64,000 bases of DNA from Pelagihabitans sp965238025 (GCA_965238025.1 OZ250162.1:930001-994000), one strand, 5' to 3'. Shown: positions 51,614 to 60,793, counted from the first letter of the stretch. Numbers and translations are program-made. The notes: generated by a model from the sequence alone, not told the origin.

Positions 51614-52954
51614 ATGAAACATCTTAGCAAATTAGTAATTGCTGCCTTCCTTTTAATAGGATTTAACAGCTTGCAAGCTCAAGACGAGAACAACCCTTGG
51701 CAGATTTCTTTTGGAGTTAATGCCATAGATACCTATCCTACGGATGATGGCAGTTCTTTTGGTAATGAACTGTTCAATGTTAATGATCACTGGAACATTC
51801 TTCCTTCAGTTTCTTACATCGCCGTTTCTAAATCGGTTGCGGACGGTTTCTCTGTCGGTGCTAGAGGTTCATTAAACAAAATCGACAAACTTGGAGATAT
51901 CGCTGCAAATGATCTTTCTCATTATGCAATAGATGGTACTTTAAAATATAACTTCTTGAAAAATACGGTCATCGATCCTTTTGTGGAAATCGGTGGTGGT
52001 TATACTTGGATAGACGAAATTGGAGCTGGAACAGCCAACGGGGCCGTAGGTCTTAATGTTTGGTTTACAGAAAATGTTGGTCTTACCTTACAATCAGGTT
52101 ACAAACACGCTTTCGAAGATTACGGTGTTAAGCACTGGCAACACTTAGCTGGTTTGGCCGTGAAGTTTGGTGGTACTGATACTGATGGCGATGGTATCTA
52201 CGATAAAGATGATGCTTGTCCAGAAGTTGCAGGTCTTGAGGCCTTCAATGGTTGTCCTGATGCTGACGGTGATGGTATCGAAGATAGCAAGGATAGCTGT
52301 CCTAACGAAGCCGGTTCTAAAGAAATGAACGGATGTCCTGATGGTGATGGCGATGGTGTTGCCGATAAAGATGATGCCTGTCCTACCGAATCTGGTTTAG
52401 CTAGTCTAGGAGGATGCCCTGATGGTGATGGTGACGGTGTAGCTGATAAGGATGATGAATGTCCTGCTGAAGCTGGTCCTGCTGAAAACAAAGGATGCCC
52501 ATGGGCAGATAAGGATGGTGATAGCGTTCTTGATAAAGATGATCAATGTCCAGATGTTGCAGGTACTGTTGCTAACAACGGTTGCCCAGAAGTAACGGAA
52601 GAAGTTCAAAAGCAATTGAACGATTACGCCAAAACAATTTTGTTTGATACTGGCAAATCTACTTTGAAGCCTGCTGCTACAGCGGTATTCGTAGACATTA
52701 TCAGAATATTGAATGAGTATCCGACTGCTAGGTTTAGTGTAGAAGGACACACTGATAGCCAAGGTGGTGCTGAAACGAATCAAAAACTTTCTGATTCAAG
52801 AGCTAACGCTGTTAGAGATTTCTTGATCGCTGAAGGAATTGGTGCTGGTAGATTAACTGCTGCCGGTTACGGTGAAGACAGACCTATTGCTAATAACAAT
52901 ACCAGAGCTGGTAGAGCGGAAAACAGAAGAGTTGAAATTAACTTAATCAAGTAA
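51614..52954 (+). CDS. OmpA family outer-membrane protein with TSP3 repeats
   Basis: A 446-residue protein. Signal peptide (LVIAAFLLIGFNSLQAQ), an eight-stranded beta-barrel type domain (about 25-185), five thrombospondin type 3 calcium-binding repeats (about 188-330: DTDGDGIYDKDDACP, DADGDGIEDSKDSCP and so on), and an OmpA-like peptidoglycan-binding domain (about 335-446: ILFDTGKSTLKPAA, VEGHTDSQGGAETNQ, NRRVEINLIK). It anchors the outer membrane to the cell wall. It has a strong promoter and terminator of its own. Confidence 0.94.
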   Translation: MKHLSKLVIAAFLLIGFNSLQAQDENNPWQISFGVNAIDTYPTDDGSSFGNELFNVNDHWNILPSVSYIAVSKSVADGFSVGARGSLNKIDKLGDIAANDLSHYAIDGTLKYNFLKNTVIDPFVEIGGGYTWIDEIGAGTANGAVGLNVWFTENVGLTLQSGYKHAFEDYGVKHWQHLAGLAVKFGGTDTDGDGIYDKDDACPEVAGLEAFNGCPDADGDGIEDSKDSCPNEAGSKEMNGCPDGDGDGVADKDDACPTESGLASLGGCPDGDGDGVADKDDECPAEAGPAENKGCPWADKDGDSVLDKDDQCPDVAGTVANNGCPEVTEEVQKQLNDYAKTILFDTGKSTLKPAATAVFVDIIRILNEYPTARFSVEGHTDSQGGAETNQKLSDSRANAVRDFLIAEGIGAGRLTAAGYGEDRPIANNNTRAGRAENRRVEINLIK

Positions 52955-52980
52955 GAGTTTCTCTCTAAACTAAATAACTT

Positions 52981-53015
52981 AAAAGCCCTGACGAAATCGT
53001 CAGGGCTTTTTTTAT
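52981..53015 (+). terminator. Terminator after the OmpA/TSP3 gene
   Basis: Perfect 14-bp stem AAAAGCCCTGACGA-AA-TCGTCAGGGCTTTT followed by further T residues, only 10 bp before the next gene's ATG. Confidence 0.92.
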
Positions 53016-53024
53016 TTTTGGGCT

Positions 53025-55772
53025 ATGCAGAGTTTTTTGGAGGAAGTAATCGCTCAGGTAAGAAAGCAACATAGTTCCTTGGAAAATGTTGTTTTTGTGC
53101 TCCCAAGTAAGCGTGCGGGTACCTTTGTTCGCAATGCCATTGCAAAAACTGCGCAGTCAACGGAATTTGCTCCTGAAATTTACAGCATCGAAAGTTTTGT
53201 TGAGCGGGTTTCAGGTATAGCATATGCAACAAATACGGAACAGCTCTTTGAACTTTATAAGGCATATAAGGGCACGTCACCCGTGGAGCAGGACAACTTC
53301 TACACCTTCTCTAAATGGGCACAGGCCCTACTTCAAGACTTTAACGAAATTGATCGTTATCTCATCGATGTTTCACAATTGTTTGTAAACCTTTCCGCAA
53401 TCCAAGAACTGGGGATATGGGCACCTAACGCTTCCAGAACCCAAATGATGGAGGATTATGTGTCATTTTGGAGAAATATTGAAACCCTCTACAGTAACTT
53501 TAATAGCGCGCTTCTTGAAAAGGGAATCGGACATCAAGGTCTGGTATACCGCCAAGCTTATGAACGCTTAAATACTTATTTAGAAGACCACAAAGACAAG
53601 GGTCATATATTTATTGGTTTCAATGCCCTTAACACGGCAGAAGAAAAAATTATTCAGCAAATTTTACAATATCCCAATACAGAAATCTATTGGGATATAG
53701 ACCACTACTTTCTTGACGACCCTATTCACGATGCGGGACTTTTTATACGCCAACATTTAACCTCCTGGCCTTATTTTCAGAATCATCTTCTTAAAGGTTC
53801 GAGTCGCTTTTATACCACTCAAAAAAATATTCAAGTAATCGGTATCCCAGGAAATGTATCCCAGGCAAAATATGTCGGGAGCCTATTAAGGCAATTAGAC
53901 ATGTCAAAGAGTGGGAGGTTACAAAATACCGCCGTAGTACTTGGTGATGAAACCTTGCTTAACCCCATATTGAATTCCATTCCCGAAACGCTTTCCAATG
54001 TGAATATTACCATGGGGTATCCGTTGTACAAAACGAACCTCGCATCGCTATTCACTCAATTTATAAGTCTGTATATAAATCGTGACTCCTATGGCTGGTA
54101 TTATCGTCCTCTTTTAAATTTTTTGGCAAACCCGTATCTACATTCCCTATTTTCAGATGAAGAAAAAAACCTGGCAATACAGTTATCGCAAAAGATCAAG
54201 AAAAATAATTGGTCCTATGTCAACAGTCAAAAATTATTCAAAGCATCTGGCGAAGACCCAACGATTGCCCTATTGTTTTTTGATGGTCCATACTCCCCTT
54301 TAGACTTTGTAAAAAAATGTTCATCCCTTATAGTTGCTTTAAAAGAACGCCTTGAAGCTAATGGAGATGCACTCTCCAAAGAATATCTATATCGCTTTCA
54401 TCAATTGTTCGTTCAACTTCAGGAAATGTTGGAAAAACACCCCTTCGTTAAAGATATGAAGTCTTTATTAGGACTATTCAAAGAACTGCTATCTTCCGAA
54501 ACACTGGATTTTCAAGGAGAACCGCTTCAAGGGCTACAAATTATGGGGATGTTGGAGAGCAGAAATCTCGATTTTGAAACGGTCATTCTCACTTCCGTAA
54601 ATGAGGGAATATTGCCTTCTGGCAAATCAAACAATTCGTTTATTCCCTTTGATTTGAAAAAGGCATTTAATCTCCCCACTTACAAGGAGAAAGATGCCGT
54701 ATATACCTATCACTTTTACAGGCTCCTGCAACGTGCTAAAAATATTTACTTGCTCTATAATACGGAGCCAGATGTGCTCGAAGGGGGTGAAAAAAGTAGG
54801 TTGATTCACCAGCTTCTAACCGATTCGACCATAAACCCACAAATTAAAGAGGTTATAGCGGCGCCGAATCTGGAACCTTCAATAAAAATCCTTGAAGAAA
54901 TTAAAAAAGACGAACGTCTTATGGTGCTCATCAAAGCGCATGCAGAAAATGGTTTTTCACCTACTTCATTAAGCAATTATATCCGAAATCCCATTGATTT
55001 TTATAAACGTAACCTTCTTGGTATAAATGATGTTTCAGAAGTCGAAGAGACCGTTGCCGCCAATACGTTTGGTACCATTGTACATGATAGTCTCGAGGAA
55101 CTCTACACTCCTTTTATCGGAACTATATTAACGGCAGAAGAACTGAAACCTGCCAAGGAAAAAGTGGAAGATGTAGTTAGGCGGCATTTTCAAAAAAGTT
55201 ATACCGACGGAGACATCAGCCGCGGAAAAAACTTAATCGCTTTTAACGTGGTTATCCAATACGTCAAGAATTTTATCGATATGGAAATCAAGGAGGTGCA
55301 AAAACATGAAATAAAGATTCTTGGGCTTGAGGAAAAATTGAACATCCAATTGGAAATCCCTGAATTGGATTATCCCGTGGTATTGAAGGGAAAATTGGAC
55401 CGCATAGATGAAAAAAATGGCATTCCTCGTATTATCGACTATAAGACCGGAAAAGTGCTGTTAAATGAGGTTGAAATCATACATTGGGAAGCGCTTACCC
55501 GTAATTATGAGCATAGCAAGGCATTTCAGTTATTATGCTATGCCCTTATGTATAGCAGTTCAGCTGCCGATACGATTAACGCGGGGATTATTTCCTTTAA
55601 AAATTTAAAATCCGGCTTGCTCCCATTTGCCACAAAAGACAAAAAAGGAAGGGGCGCGATTAAGAACAACTTAATCGACAAAGAAGTACTTGCAAATTTT
55701 AAAGTTGAACTAAAAAGATTGGTTTTAGAAATCTGTAATCCGCAGCTTCCATTAAAAGAAAAGGAAGTTTAG
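53025..55772 (+). CDS. AddB-like PD-(D/E)XK nuclease
   Basis: A 915-residue protein of the AddB/RexB type. The N-terminal helicase-like part shows FVLPSKRAGTFVRN in place of a working Walker A, so ATPase activity there is unlikely. The C-terminal RecB-family nuclease is clear: SPTSLSNYIRNPIDFYKRNL, NTFGTIVHDSLEELY, LKGKLDRIDEK and RIIDYKTGKV (near residue 803). The cysteine that normally starts the AddB iron-sulfur cluster is Asn in YIRNPIDF, so the cluster is probably absent. Partner of the helicase-nuclease at 47202-50303. Confidence 0.88.
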   Translation: MQSFLEEVIAQVRKQHSSLENVVFVLPSKRAGTFVRNAIAKTAQSTEFAPEIYSIESFVERVSGIAYATNTEQLFELYKAYKGTSPVEQDNFYTFSKWAQALLQDFNEIDRYLIDVSQLFVNLSAIQELGIWAPNASRTQMMEDYVSFWRNIETLYSNFNSALLEKGIGHQGLVYRQAYERLNTYLEDHKDKGHIFIGFNALNTAEEKIIQQILQYPNTEIYWDIDHYFLDDPIHDAGLFIRQHLTSWPYFQNHLLKGSSRFYTTQKNIQVIGIPGNVSQAKYVGSLLRQLDMSKSGRLQNTAVVLGDETLLNPILNSIPETLSNVNITMGYPLYKTNLASLFTQFISLYINRDSYGWYYRPLLNFLANPYLHSLFSDEEKNLAIQLSQKIKKNNWSYVNSQKLFKASGEDPTIALLFFDGPYSPLDFVKKCSSLIVALKERLEANGDALSKEYLYRFHQLFVQLQEMLEKHPFVKDMKSLLGLFKELLSSETLDFQGEPLQGLQIMGMLESRNLDFETVILTSVNEGILPSGKSNNSFIPFDLKKAFNLPTYKEKDAVYTYHFYRLLQRAKNIYLLYNTEPDVLEGGEKSRLIHQLLTDSTINPQIKEVIAAPNLEPSIKILEEIKKDERLMVLIKAHAENGFSPTSLSNYIRNPIDFYKRNLLGINDVSEVEETVAANTFGTIVHDSLEELYTPFIGTILTAEELKPAKEKVEDVVRRHFQKSYTDGDISRGKNLIAFNVVIQYVKNFIDMEIKEVQKHEIKILGLEEKLNIQLEIPELDYPVVLKGKLDRIDEKNGIPRIIDYKTGKVLLNEVEIIHWEALTRNYEHSKAFQLLCYALMYSSSAADTINAGIISFKNLKSGLLPFATKDKKGRGAIKNNLIDKEVLANFKVELKRLVLEICNPQLPLKEKEV

Positions 55773-56486
55773 CTACTTTTTGTCCGGTCTCGAAGGTCTT
55801 ACCTCAACTTTGCTAGGTAAGGTTCTAGGATGCATATGCAAAAGGTCTAATACCAAGTCTCCGATATCTTCTGGCTGAATCTTCCAAGCATCTTTTTCAT
55901 CCGGTTCATTACCATTAAAATGTGTTGCTACAGAACCTGGCATTATAGTAGATACCTTGATGTCGTGCTTTCTAAGATCTAGCATTGCGGCCTGGGTAAA
56001 ACCTACGACTCCAAATTTAGTGGCATTATACCCTGCTCCAGAGGCAAAAAAGTTCGTGCCAGCCAAACTGGCCAAGGTCATAAAGTAACCTTTTGATTTC
56101 TTAAGTGCCTCAACGGAAGCCTTTAACGTATGGAAAACCCCATTCAAATTGGTATTGATCATGCCGTGCCATTGTGCTTCGGAAAGTTCGTCTATCGGTG
56201 CAAAATACCCTACTCCGGCATTTGCCAGCACGACGTCCACTTGTCCCCAAGTAGCGATTACCCTTTCAATTGCGGCTTTTTCAGAACTTAATTCGGTCAC
56301 ATCTGATTCTAAGGCGAGTACATTACTTTCGTCCCCTAAGTAAGCGGCGGCCTGCTTTACCGTTTTTAGGGTTCTTCCGCTGATGGCCACTTTCATTCCT
56401 GCCTCCACCAGCTTTTTGGCTACCCCAAAACCTATTCCTTTTGAGCCTCCGGTGATATAAGCTACCTTATTTTTTAAATCCATCAT
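55773..56486 (-). CDS. Short-chain dehydrogenase/reductase
   Basis: A 237-residue SDR. Cofactor motif TGGSKGIGFGVAK (residues 12-24), NAGVGYF, catalytic Ser in TLASLAG and Tyr/Lys in YNATKFGV are all present. Substrate unknown. Two adjacent ATGs (56486, 56483) are possible. It converges with the AddB-like gene with no gap between stops. Confidence 0.92.
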   Translation of the reverse strand: MMDLKNKVAYITGGSKGIGFGVAKKLVEAGMKVAISGRTLKTVKQAAAYLGDESNVLALESDVTELSSEKAAIERVIATWGQVDVVLANAGVGYFAPIDELSEAQWHGMINTNLNGVFHTLKASVEALKKSKGYFMTLASLAGTNFFASGAGYNATKFGVVGFTQAAMLDLRKHDIKVSTIMPGSVATHFNGNEPDEKDAWKIQPEDIGDLVLDLLHMHPRTLPSKVEVRPSRPDKK

Positions 56487-56549
56487 GAATACTGTTTTTG
56501 GTAAAATTAAACCATTTTTTGAGCGAGATTTAAATACAAAAGATATTAT

Positions 56550-57569
56550 CTACTCATGCTCTAAATACAAATTCCTGGCTCTTCTCAATTTTTGAGAAAT
56601 CCGTTTCCGTAACCGTTGGGGCTGCAATACCTCCATTGCCTCCCCAAAACCTAAAATCAATCGTTCTAGCTCAAAATTGATTTTTACTTTGATATTGATT
56701 TCAATACTACCATCTTCATTTTCTTTCTCTATGAGCTGTGAATGATGCATGGGTTTTGTAATCACATAAGGAGCATTGTATCTATCAACCCATAACTTAA
56801 TATTTGAAGCTCGCTCTCCTTGATTTACTGTTACTCCAACAACATCCTTGTAAAAAGTATCTGCATCAAATTCAAAGTCTGTGTAGGAAGTTGCAAAATC
56901 ATAATCAATGGAGATAATTCGATCTAAGGCTAAATTAACAACACCTTTATTTTTATTCCCCATCCCTACTAAGAACCATCGATTATTGAACTCCTTCAAT
57001 AAACAGGGATGAAAGGTAATTATATTAGCCTCTCTGGCTTTGAATGACTTGTACTCTAATTTCAAGACCACTTTTTTCTGAATGGCTTGATACAATTCAT
57101 CTAACCAATGGAGTCCCTTTAGATTTTCATTTTTATCCAGATGGATAATCGAAGATTGGTGGGTTTTTTCAGTATAAACTTTATCTTCTAATCGTTGTAT
57201 GATACCGCCTAACTCCGAGAACAATGAAAAGTCTTTAAACTGCTTCAACATTTCCACAGTTTCTGAAAGTACATTCATATCATTTTCCGTGATGGGAATA
57301 TCAGTAATTGAATAGTCTTCCTCTTCGTACTTGTAATATTTCTTATCATAAACAGTAATCGGAGCGTTATACCCTAGTTTATCACTGCGCATTAATTGAA
57401 TATCTAATTGAACCGTCCGTTTACTCACGTTCACTTCACGACCCTCGTATTCATATAAGGCATCTGAGCAGGCTTCAATTAAATCATCTAAAGTCCATTG
57501 ACGGTAGTTGTTCTGCAAACATTTGTCAATGGTTTTATAACGGATTAGGGCATTTTTGTTGAGGGCCAT
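56550..57569 (-). CDS. WYL domain transcriptional regulator
   Basis: A 339-residue regulator. The N-terminal winged HTH is in residues 1-65 (ALIRYKTIDKCLQNN, REVNVSKRTVQLDIQLM); the WYL domain is about 150-215 (LKLEYKSFKAREANIITFHP, NNRWFLVGMGNKNKG), followed by a WCX-like C-terminal extension (about 245-335). WYL domains sense nucleic acid or nucleotide ligands and control many defence and repair loci. It lies 2 bp after the HD gene in the operon divergent from the nucleotidyltransferases, and is the best candidate to bind the shared TGCGCA-N7-TGCGYA sites. Confidence 0.88.
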   Translation of the reverse strand: MALNKNALIRYKTIDKCLQNNYRQWTLDDLIEACSDALYEYEGREVNVSKRTVQLDIQLMRSDKLGYNAPITVYDKKYYKYEEEDYSITDIPITENDMNVLSETVEMLKQFKDFSLFSELGGIIQRLEDKVYTEKTHQSSIIHLDKNENLKGLHWLDELYQAIQKKVVLKLEYKSFKAREANIITFHPCLLKEFNNRWFLVGMGNKNKGVVNLALDRIISIDYDFATSYTDFEFDADTFYKDVVGVTVNQGERASNIKLWVDRYNAPYVITKPMHHSQLIEKENEDGSIEINIKVKINFELERLILGFGEAMEVLQPQRLRKRISQKLRRARNLYLEHE

Positions 57570-57571
57570 AG

Positions 57572-58189
57572 CTATAAAATTTCAAGTTCTCTTTTGATAT
57601 TGTTTCTTGCATTGTTTTCGAATAACTGATAAAAAGCATCAGTTTTATAAATTCTGTTCTTATTCAAAAACTGTCGTAACACTTTCTTTCTGCCCCTCTT
57701 GTACATGAAGTTCGGTACTGAACCATACTCTTCGCGTATTTGCTTGGTATATGAATGATATTTATCCCAGGATTGCCCGAGAATACCAAGGTCGAAATCT
57801 ACCATCCATTTTTCATCAGTATTCATTTTAGGGCTGTGGTCCTTAGTCCCCATAATGAGATTGAAAACCCGTTCTATAGCTCTATCTTGTGCATAGGTGA
57901 TTAACAAGTAATCCATTGCCAATTCTCCGCTGTTTAACTCGTTGTTCTTACTCCATATATTATAGATAATATCATGATAGAAAATGGCATAAGCAACTTC
58001 CTCAGGATGATTTAAATTTTCTTTATATCTATCAAAATACTTAAATAATTCCCTTAGGTGATTCAGATCGTGGTAGTGTCTTGAAGAATCGCAGTATTTG
58101 TTTCTTAGTTCATTCCATTGCGATTCGCCTTGAGACCTATCTTCATTCCAATTCGCTAGTACTTCATAGAATCTTTCTTGTAAATTCAT
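57572..58189 (-). CDS. HD superfamily metal-dependent phosphohydrolase
   Basis: A 205-residue protein of the COG4339 type. Metal-binding residues follow the HD pattern: His in RHYHDLNHL, the HD pair in FYHDIIYN and later Asp in MVDFDLGILG. The closing part is helical and basic (KRGRKKVLRQFLNKNR). HD proteins hydrolyse phosphate monoesters or diesters, often in nucleotides; here a role on RNA termini or nucleotide signals is inferred from its neighbours. First gene of the HD-WYL operon, 88 bp from the divergent nucleotidyltransferase gene. Confidence 0.85.
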   Translation of the reverse strand: MNLQERFYEVLANWNEDRSQGESQWNELRNKYCDSSRHYHDLNHLRELFKYFDRYKENLNHPEEVAYAIFYHDIIYNIWSKNNELNSGELAMDYLLITYAQDRAIERVFNLIMGTKDHSPKMNTDEKWMVDFDLGILGQSWDKYHSYTKQIREEYGSVPNFMYKRGRKKVLRQFLNKNRIYKTDAFYQLFENNARNNIKRELEIL

Positions 58190-58224
58190 CTGGAACTTTT
58201 ATGAAAGTTAGATAATAAAAATAT

Positions 58225-58261
58225 CTGCGCAAAATAATTGCGTAGTAGACTATCATATTTG
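58225..58261 (+). promoter_or_regulatory. Shared operator/promoter A (before nucleotidyltransferase 1)
   Basis: TGCGCA-AAATAAT-TGCGTA (58226-58244) within a near-perfect 21-bp dyad CTGCGCAA-AATAA-TTGCGTAG, followed 9 bp later by the -7 box CATATTTG (58254-58261), 16 bp before the ATG. The same element and spacing recur before rtcB. The dyad takes the place of the -33 box. It also lies in the promoter space of the divergent HD-WYL operon. Confidence 0.75.
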
Positions 58262-58277
58262 TATCATAATTTTAGAA

Positions 58278-59015
58278 ATGATGATACATAAACTTAAAAC
58301 GCTAGCAACGGACAAAGGAGTAGATATACTTTTTGCTTGCGAATCTGGAAGCAGAGCTTGGGGCTTTGCTTCTCCTGATAGCGATTATGATGTTCGATTT
58401 GTATACACCCATCCTCTAGAATGGTATCTATCTGTTTCAGAAAAAAAGGATACTATCGATTTAATGGAAGGTGACTTTGATGCAGTTGGCTGGGAACTTC
58501 GAAAGAAGCTATGCTTGCTTAAAAAGTCAAACGTACCAGCCCTAGAGCATTTATTTTCACCCATAACTTATATTGAAGAAAGCGTATCTATTAAGGAACT
58601 TAGAGAAATCGCTGAAGATTGCTTTTCTCCTGTGGCTTGTATGTATCACTATTTAAGTATGAGCAAAAAATATGAAGAAAAGCTATCTGGTGAATCTGTA
58701 AAACTAAAGAGTTTGTTCTACGCTTTGCGAACAGCTTTGGCGGGCAAATGGATACTGGAGTGCAATACAATGCCACCTGTTGTTTTTAGCAAAATGTTAT
58801 CTCTTGTAAAAAAAGATGAAGCAGACGAAATAAGAAACTTGATGGTTATAAAATCAGAGAACTACGAAAGTTACTTACATTCCAGAAATGAGAAAGTTAT
58901 AAATCTTATATCAAGTGTTTTAGTTGCTAACGAAAAGTTTGCAAAATCTCTTTCTGGAGGAAAACCTGATGCTGATAGAATAGATAGTTTTTTATATAAC
59001 ACCTTGACTAAATGA
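58278..59015 (+). CDS. Nucleotidyltransferase domain protein 1
   Basis: A 245-residue member of the polymerase-beta superfamily predicted nucleotidyltransferases (COG3541, YcgL-like). The active-site pattern is complete: GSRAWGFASPDSDYDVR at residues 24-40, with G24-S25 and metal-binding D36 and D38. The rest is mainly helical (HYLSMSKKYEEKL, LFYALRTALAGKWIL). Substrate unknown; the fold adds or removes nucleotides on RNA, proteins or small molecules. Start ATG 58278 or 58281. It overlaps the next gene by ATGA. Confidence 0.85.
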   Translation: MMIHKLKTLATDKGVDILFACESGSRAWGFASPDSDYDVRFVYTHPLEWYLSVSEKKDTIDLMEGDFDAVGWELRKKLCLLKKSNVPALEHLFSPITYIEESVSIKELREIAEDCFSPVACMYHYLSMSKKYEEKLSGESVKLKSLFYALRTALAGKWILECNTMPPVVFSKMLSLVKKDEADEIRNLMVIKSENYESYLHSRNEKVINLISSVLVANEKFAKSLSGGKPDADRIDSFLYNTLTK

Positions 59016-60067
59016 AAACAATAGAAGAGGTAAAAGCTTCAGGAAATATCATATTTGAATGCATTAGCGGTAGTAGAGCATACGGACTCGCTACCGCTTC
59101 TTCTGATACCGATATTCGTGGAGTTTTTGTACTACCAAAAGAAAAATATTATTCCTTAGAATATGTGGGTCAAATAAATAATGAGACGAACGATATTGTG
59201 TATTATGAACTTAAAAAGTTTATAGAACTCCTTTCAAAGAACAATCCGAATATTCTTGAGCTATTAAGTGTTCCGGAAGACTGTATACTTTCTAAACACC
59301 CTTTATTCGACAAAGTAAAATCTAAATACTTTCTTTCAAAATTGTGCAAAGACACCTTTGCGAATTATGCTTTCACCCAAATTAAAAAGGCAAGAGGATT
59401 GAAGAAAAAAATCGTAAATCCTGTTGAAAAAGAACGAAAATCTGTTACTGACTTTTGTTTTGTTCGAAAAGAAAAGCGCGCTGTGCCTTTGAATACCTTT
59501 TTAGAAAATGAAGGTTACGAAGCTGCCCATTGCGGATTGGCAAAAATAAGTCACATGAAAGATTGTTATAACCTATTCCACAATCCTTCTATGAGCTATA
59601 GTGGAGTCGCTAGGGAGAACGCGAATGAGGTTTGCCTTAGTTCTATACCAAAAACAGAAGTTCCTGTTGCTATTCTATATTTTAATCGTGACGGTTATTC
59701 ATCCTATTGTAAAAAATATAAAGAGTATTGGTCTTGGGTAGAGAAGAGAAATGATGAACGTTACAAGAGCAATATCTCACATAGCAAGAACTACGATGCT
59801 AAAAACATGATGCACACTTTTCGTCTTTTACATATGGCTAAAGAAATAGGAGCGGATTATAAAATATTGGTAAAAAGACCAGATCGCGACTTTCTGCTAG
59901 CTGTAAAAAATGCTGAATTCGAATATGAAGAATTGGTTGAAAGAGCTGAAAAGCTAAGAACTGAACTAGAATTCATTTATGAAAAATCTAGTTTGATGGA
60001 AAGGCCCAATCTGAACATAGTAAATGAATTATTAGTTAACATTAGAGAAGAATTTTATAAGCAATAG
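59012..60067 (+). CDS. Nucleotidyltransferase domain protein 2
   Basis: A 351-residue second COG3541-type nucleotidyltransferase. G20-S21 and D32/D34 lie in SGSRAYGLATASSDTDIRG. A middle region with several Cys/His (DFCFVRKEKRAVPLNTFLENEG, AAHCGLAKISHMKDCYNLFH) and SKNYDAKNMMHTFRLLHMAKE, the family's second signature, follow. It differs strongly from protein 1, so this is not a recent duplication. It is translationally coupled to gene 1 and 5 bp before the HEPN-like gene. Confidence 0.87.
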   Translation: MKTIEEVKASGNIIFECISGSRAYGLATASSDTDIRGVFVLPKEKYYSLEYVGQINNETNDIVYYELKKFIELLSKNNPNILELLSVPEDCILSKHPLFDKVKSKYFLSKLCKDTFANYAFTQIKKARGLKKKIVNPVEKERKSVTDFCFVRKEKRAVPLNTFLENEGYEAAHCGLAKISHMKDCYNLFHNPSMSYSGVARENANEVCLSSIPKTEVPVAILYFNRDGYSSYCKKYKEYWSWVEKRNDERYKSNISHSKNYDAKNMMHTFRLLHMAKEIGADYKILVKRPDRDFLLAVKNAEFEYEELVERAEKLRTELEFIYEKSSLMERPNLNIVNELLVNIREEFYKQ

Positions 60068-60072
60068 AAATT

Positions 60073-60750
60073 ATGTCGAAAGAAATTTTCATCAAAGGAT
60101 ATATTGAAAAGGTAAATAAAAATTATAGCTCATTGGAATACTATTTTAATGATGACCTAGTAATACTTTCTGCTCTTAATCCAGTTAAGTATGAGGTCAT
60201 TAATTGTTTAATGATTGAACAGTATCAAGCCTCAGTAACACTTACCAATCACTTGGTTGAAAGAATGTTAAAACTTGCTTTAATAGAGAAGGAAATCTAT
60301 GGTTTAAAAATTAGCATAGACGACACAGAACTTGAGAAGAAACTGAAGGAGGCCACTAAAAAATATGATAAAAACGTAATGTTTGAATCCATAAAATTAG
60401 CATTCGCAGAGAACCTAATTAGTGATAAGGAGAGAGATTATTTAGATAAAATAATTAGAGATAATATTAGAAATGGTTTTTCCCATGCCGAAATGGAGAA
60501 AGTAAACAAGGGTAAACCAGAAAATTTTGAAATGCACTCCTATAAGTTCGGAGAAGTAACAGACTTGTTTAAGAATGGGAAGAAGATTCCGAAAAACCAA
60601 ATAAATGTTTCAACCCTCGCTCCTTTCATGCAATCCGAAATCCAAAAAATGAAAGCGGAAGCAATTGCATTTCCATATTTCAAATGTATCTATACGATTG
60701 CCAAAAACATTGACCGTAGGCTTGACACTAAGAAAGAATACTACAAATAA
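60073..60750 (+). CDS. Helical protein with HEPN-type RxxxxH motif
   Basis: A 225-residue mostly helical protein with no named family known to me. Residues 129-138 (RDNIRNGFSH) contain R133-x4-H138, the catalytic pattern of HEPN RNases, preceded by long helices (TLTNHLVERMLKLALIEKEI at 56-75) as in that fold. HEPN proteins are frequent partners of nucleotidyltransferases (MNT-HEPN pairs), where the RNase is toxic and the transferase silences it; the two upstream genes would suit such a role. It ends the first transcription unit; rtcB has its own promoter downstream. Confidence 0.65.
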   Translation: MSKEIFIKGYIEKVNKNYSSLEYYFNDDLVILSALNPVKYEVINCLMIEQYQASVTLTNHLVERMLKLALIEKEIYGLKISIDDTELEKKLKEATKKYDKNVMFESIKLAFAENLISDKERDYLDKIIRDNIRNGFSHAEMEKVNKGKPENFEMHSYKFGEVTDLFKNGKKIPKNQINVSTLAPFMQSEIQKMKAEAIAFPYFKCIYTIAKNIDRRLDTKKEYYK

Positions 60751-60756
60751 AATTTG

Positions 60757-60793
60757 CTGCGCAAAATGACTGCGCACATGGAGCTGACATTTG
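60757..60793 (+). promoter_or_regulatory. Shared operator/promoter B (before rtcB)
   Basis: TGCGCA-AAATGAC-TGCGCA (60758-60776), then after 9 bp the -7 box GACATTTG (60786-60793). Half-site spacing (7 bp) and distance to the box match site A exactly, although the DNA around is otherwise unrelated. It gives rtcB a separate promoter under the same control. Confidence 0.75.

Noticed and set aside
52190..52600. Tandem DNA repeat inside the OmpA gene
   Set aside because: Explained by the five TSP3 calcium-binding protein repeats.
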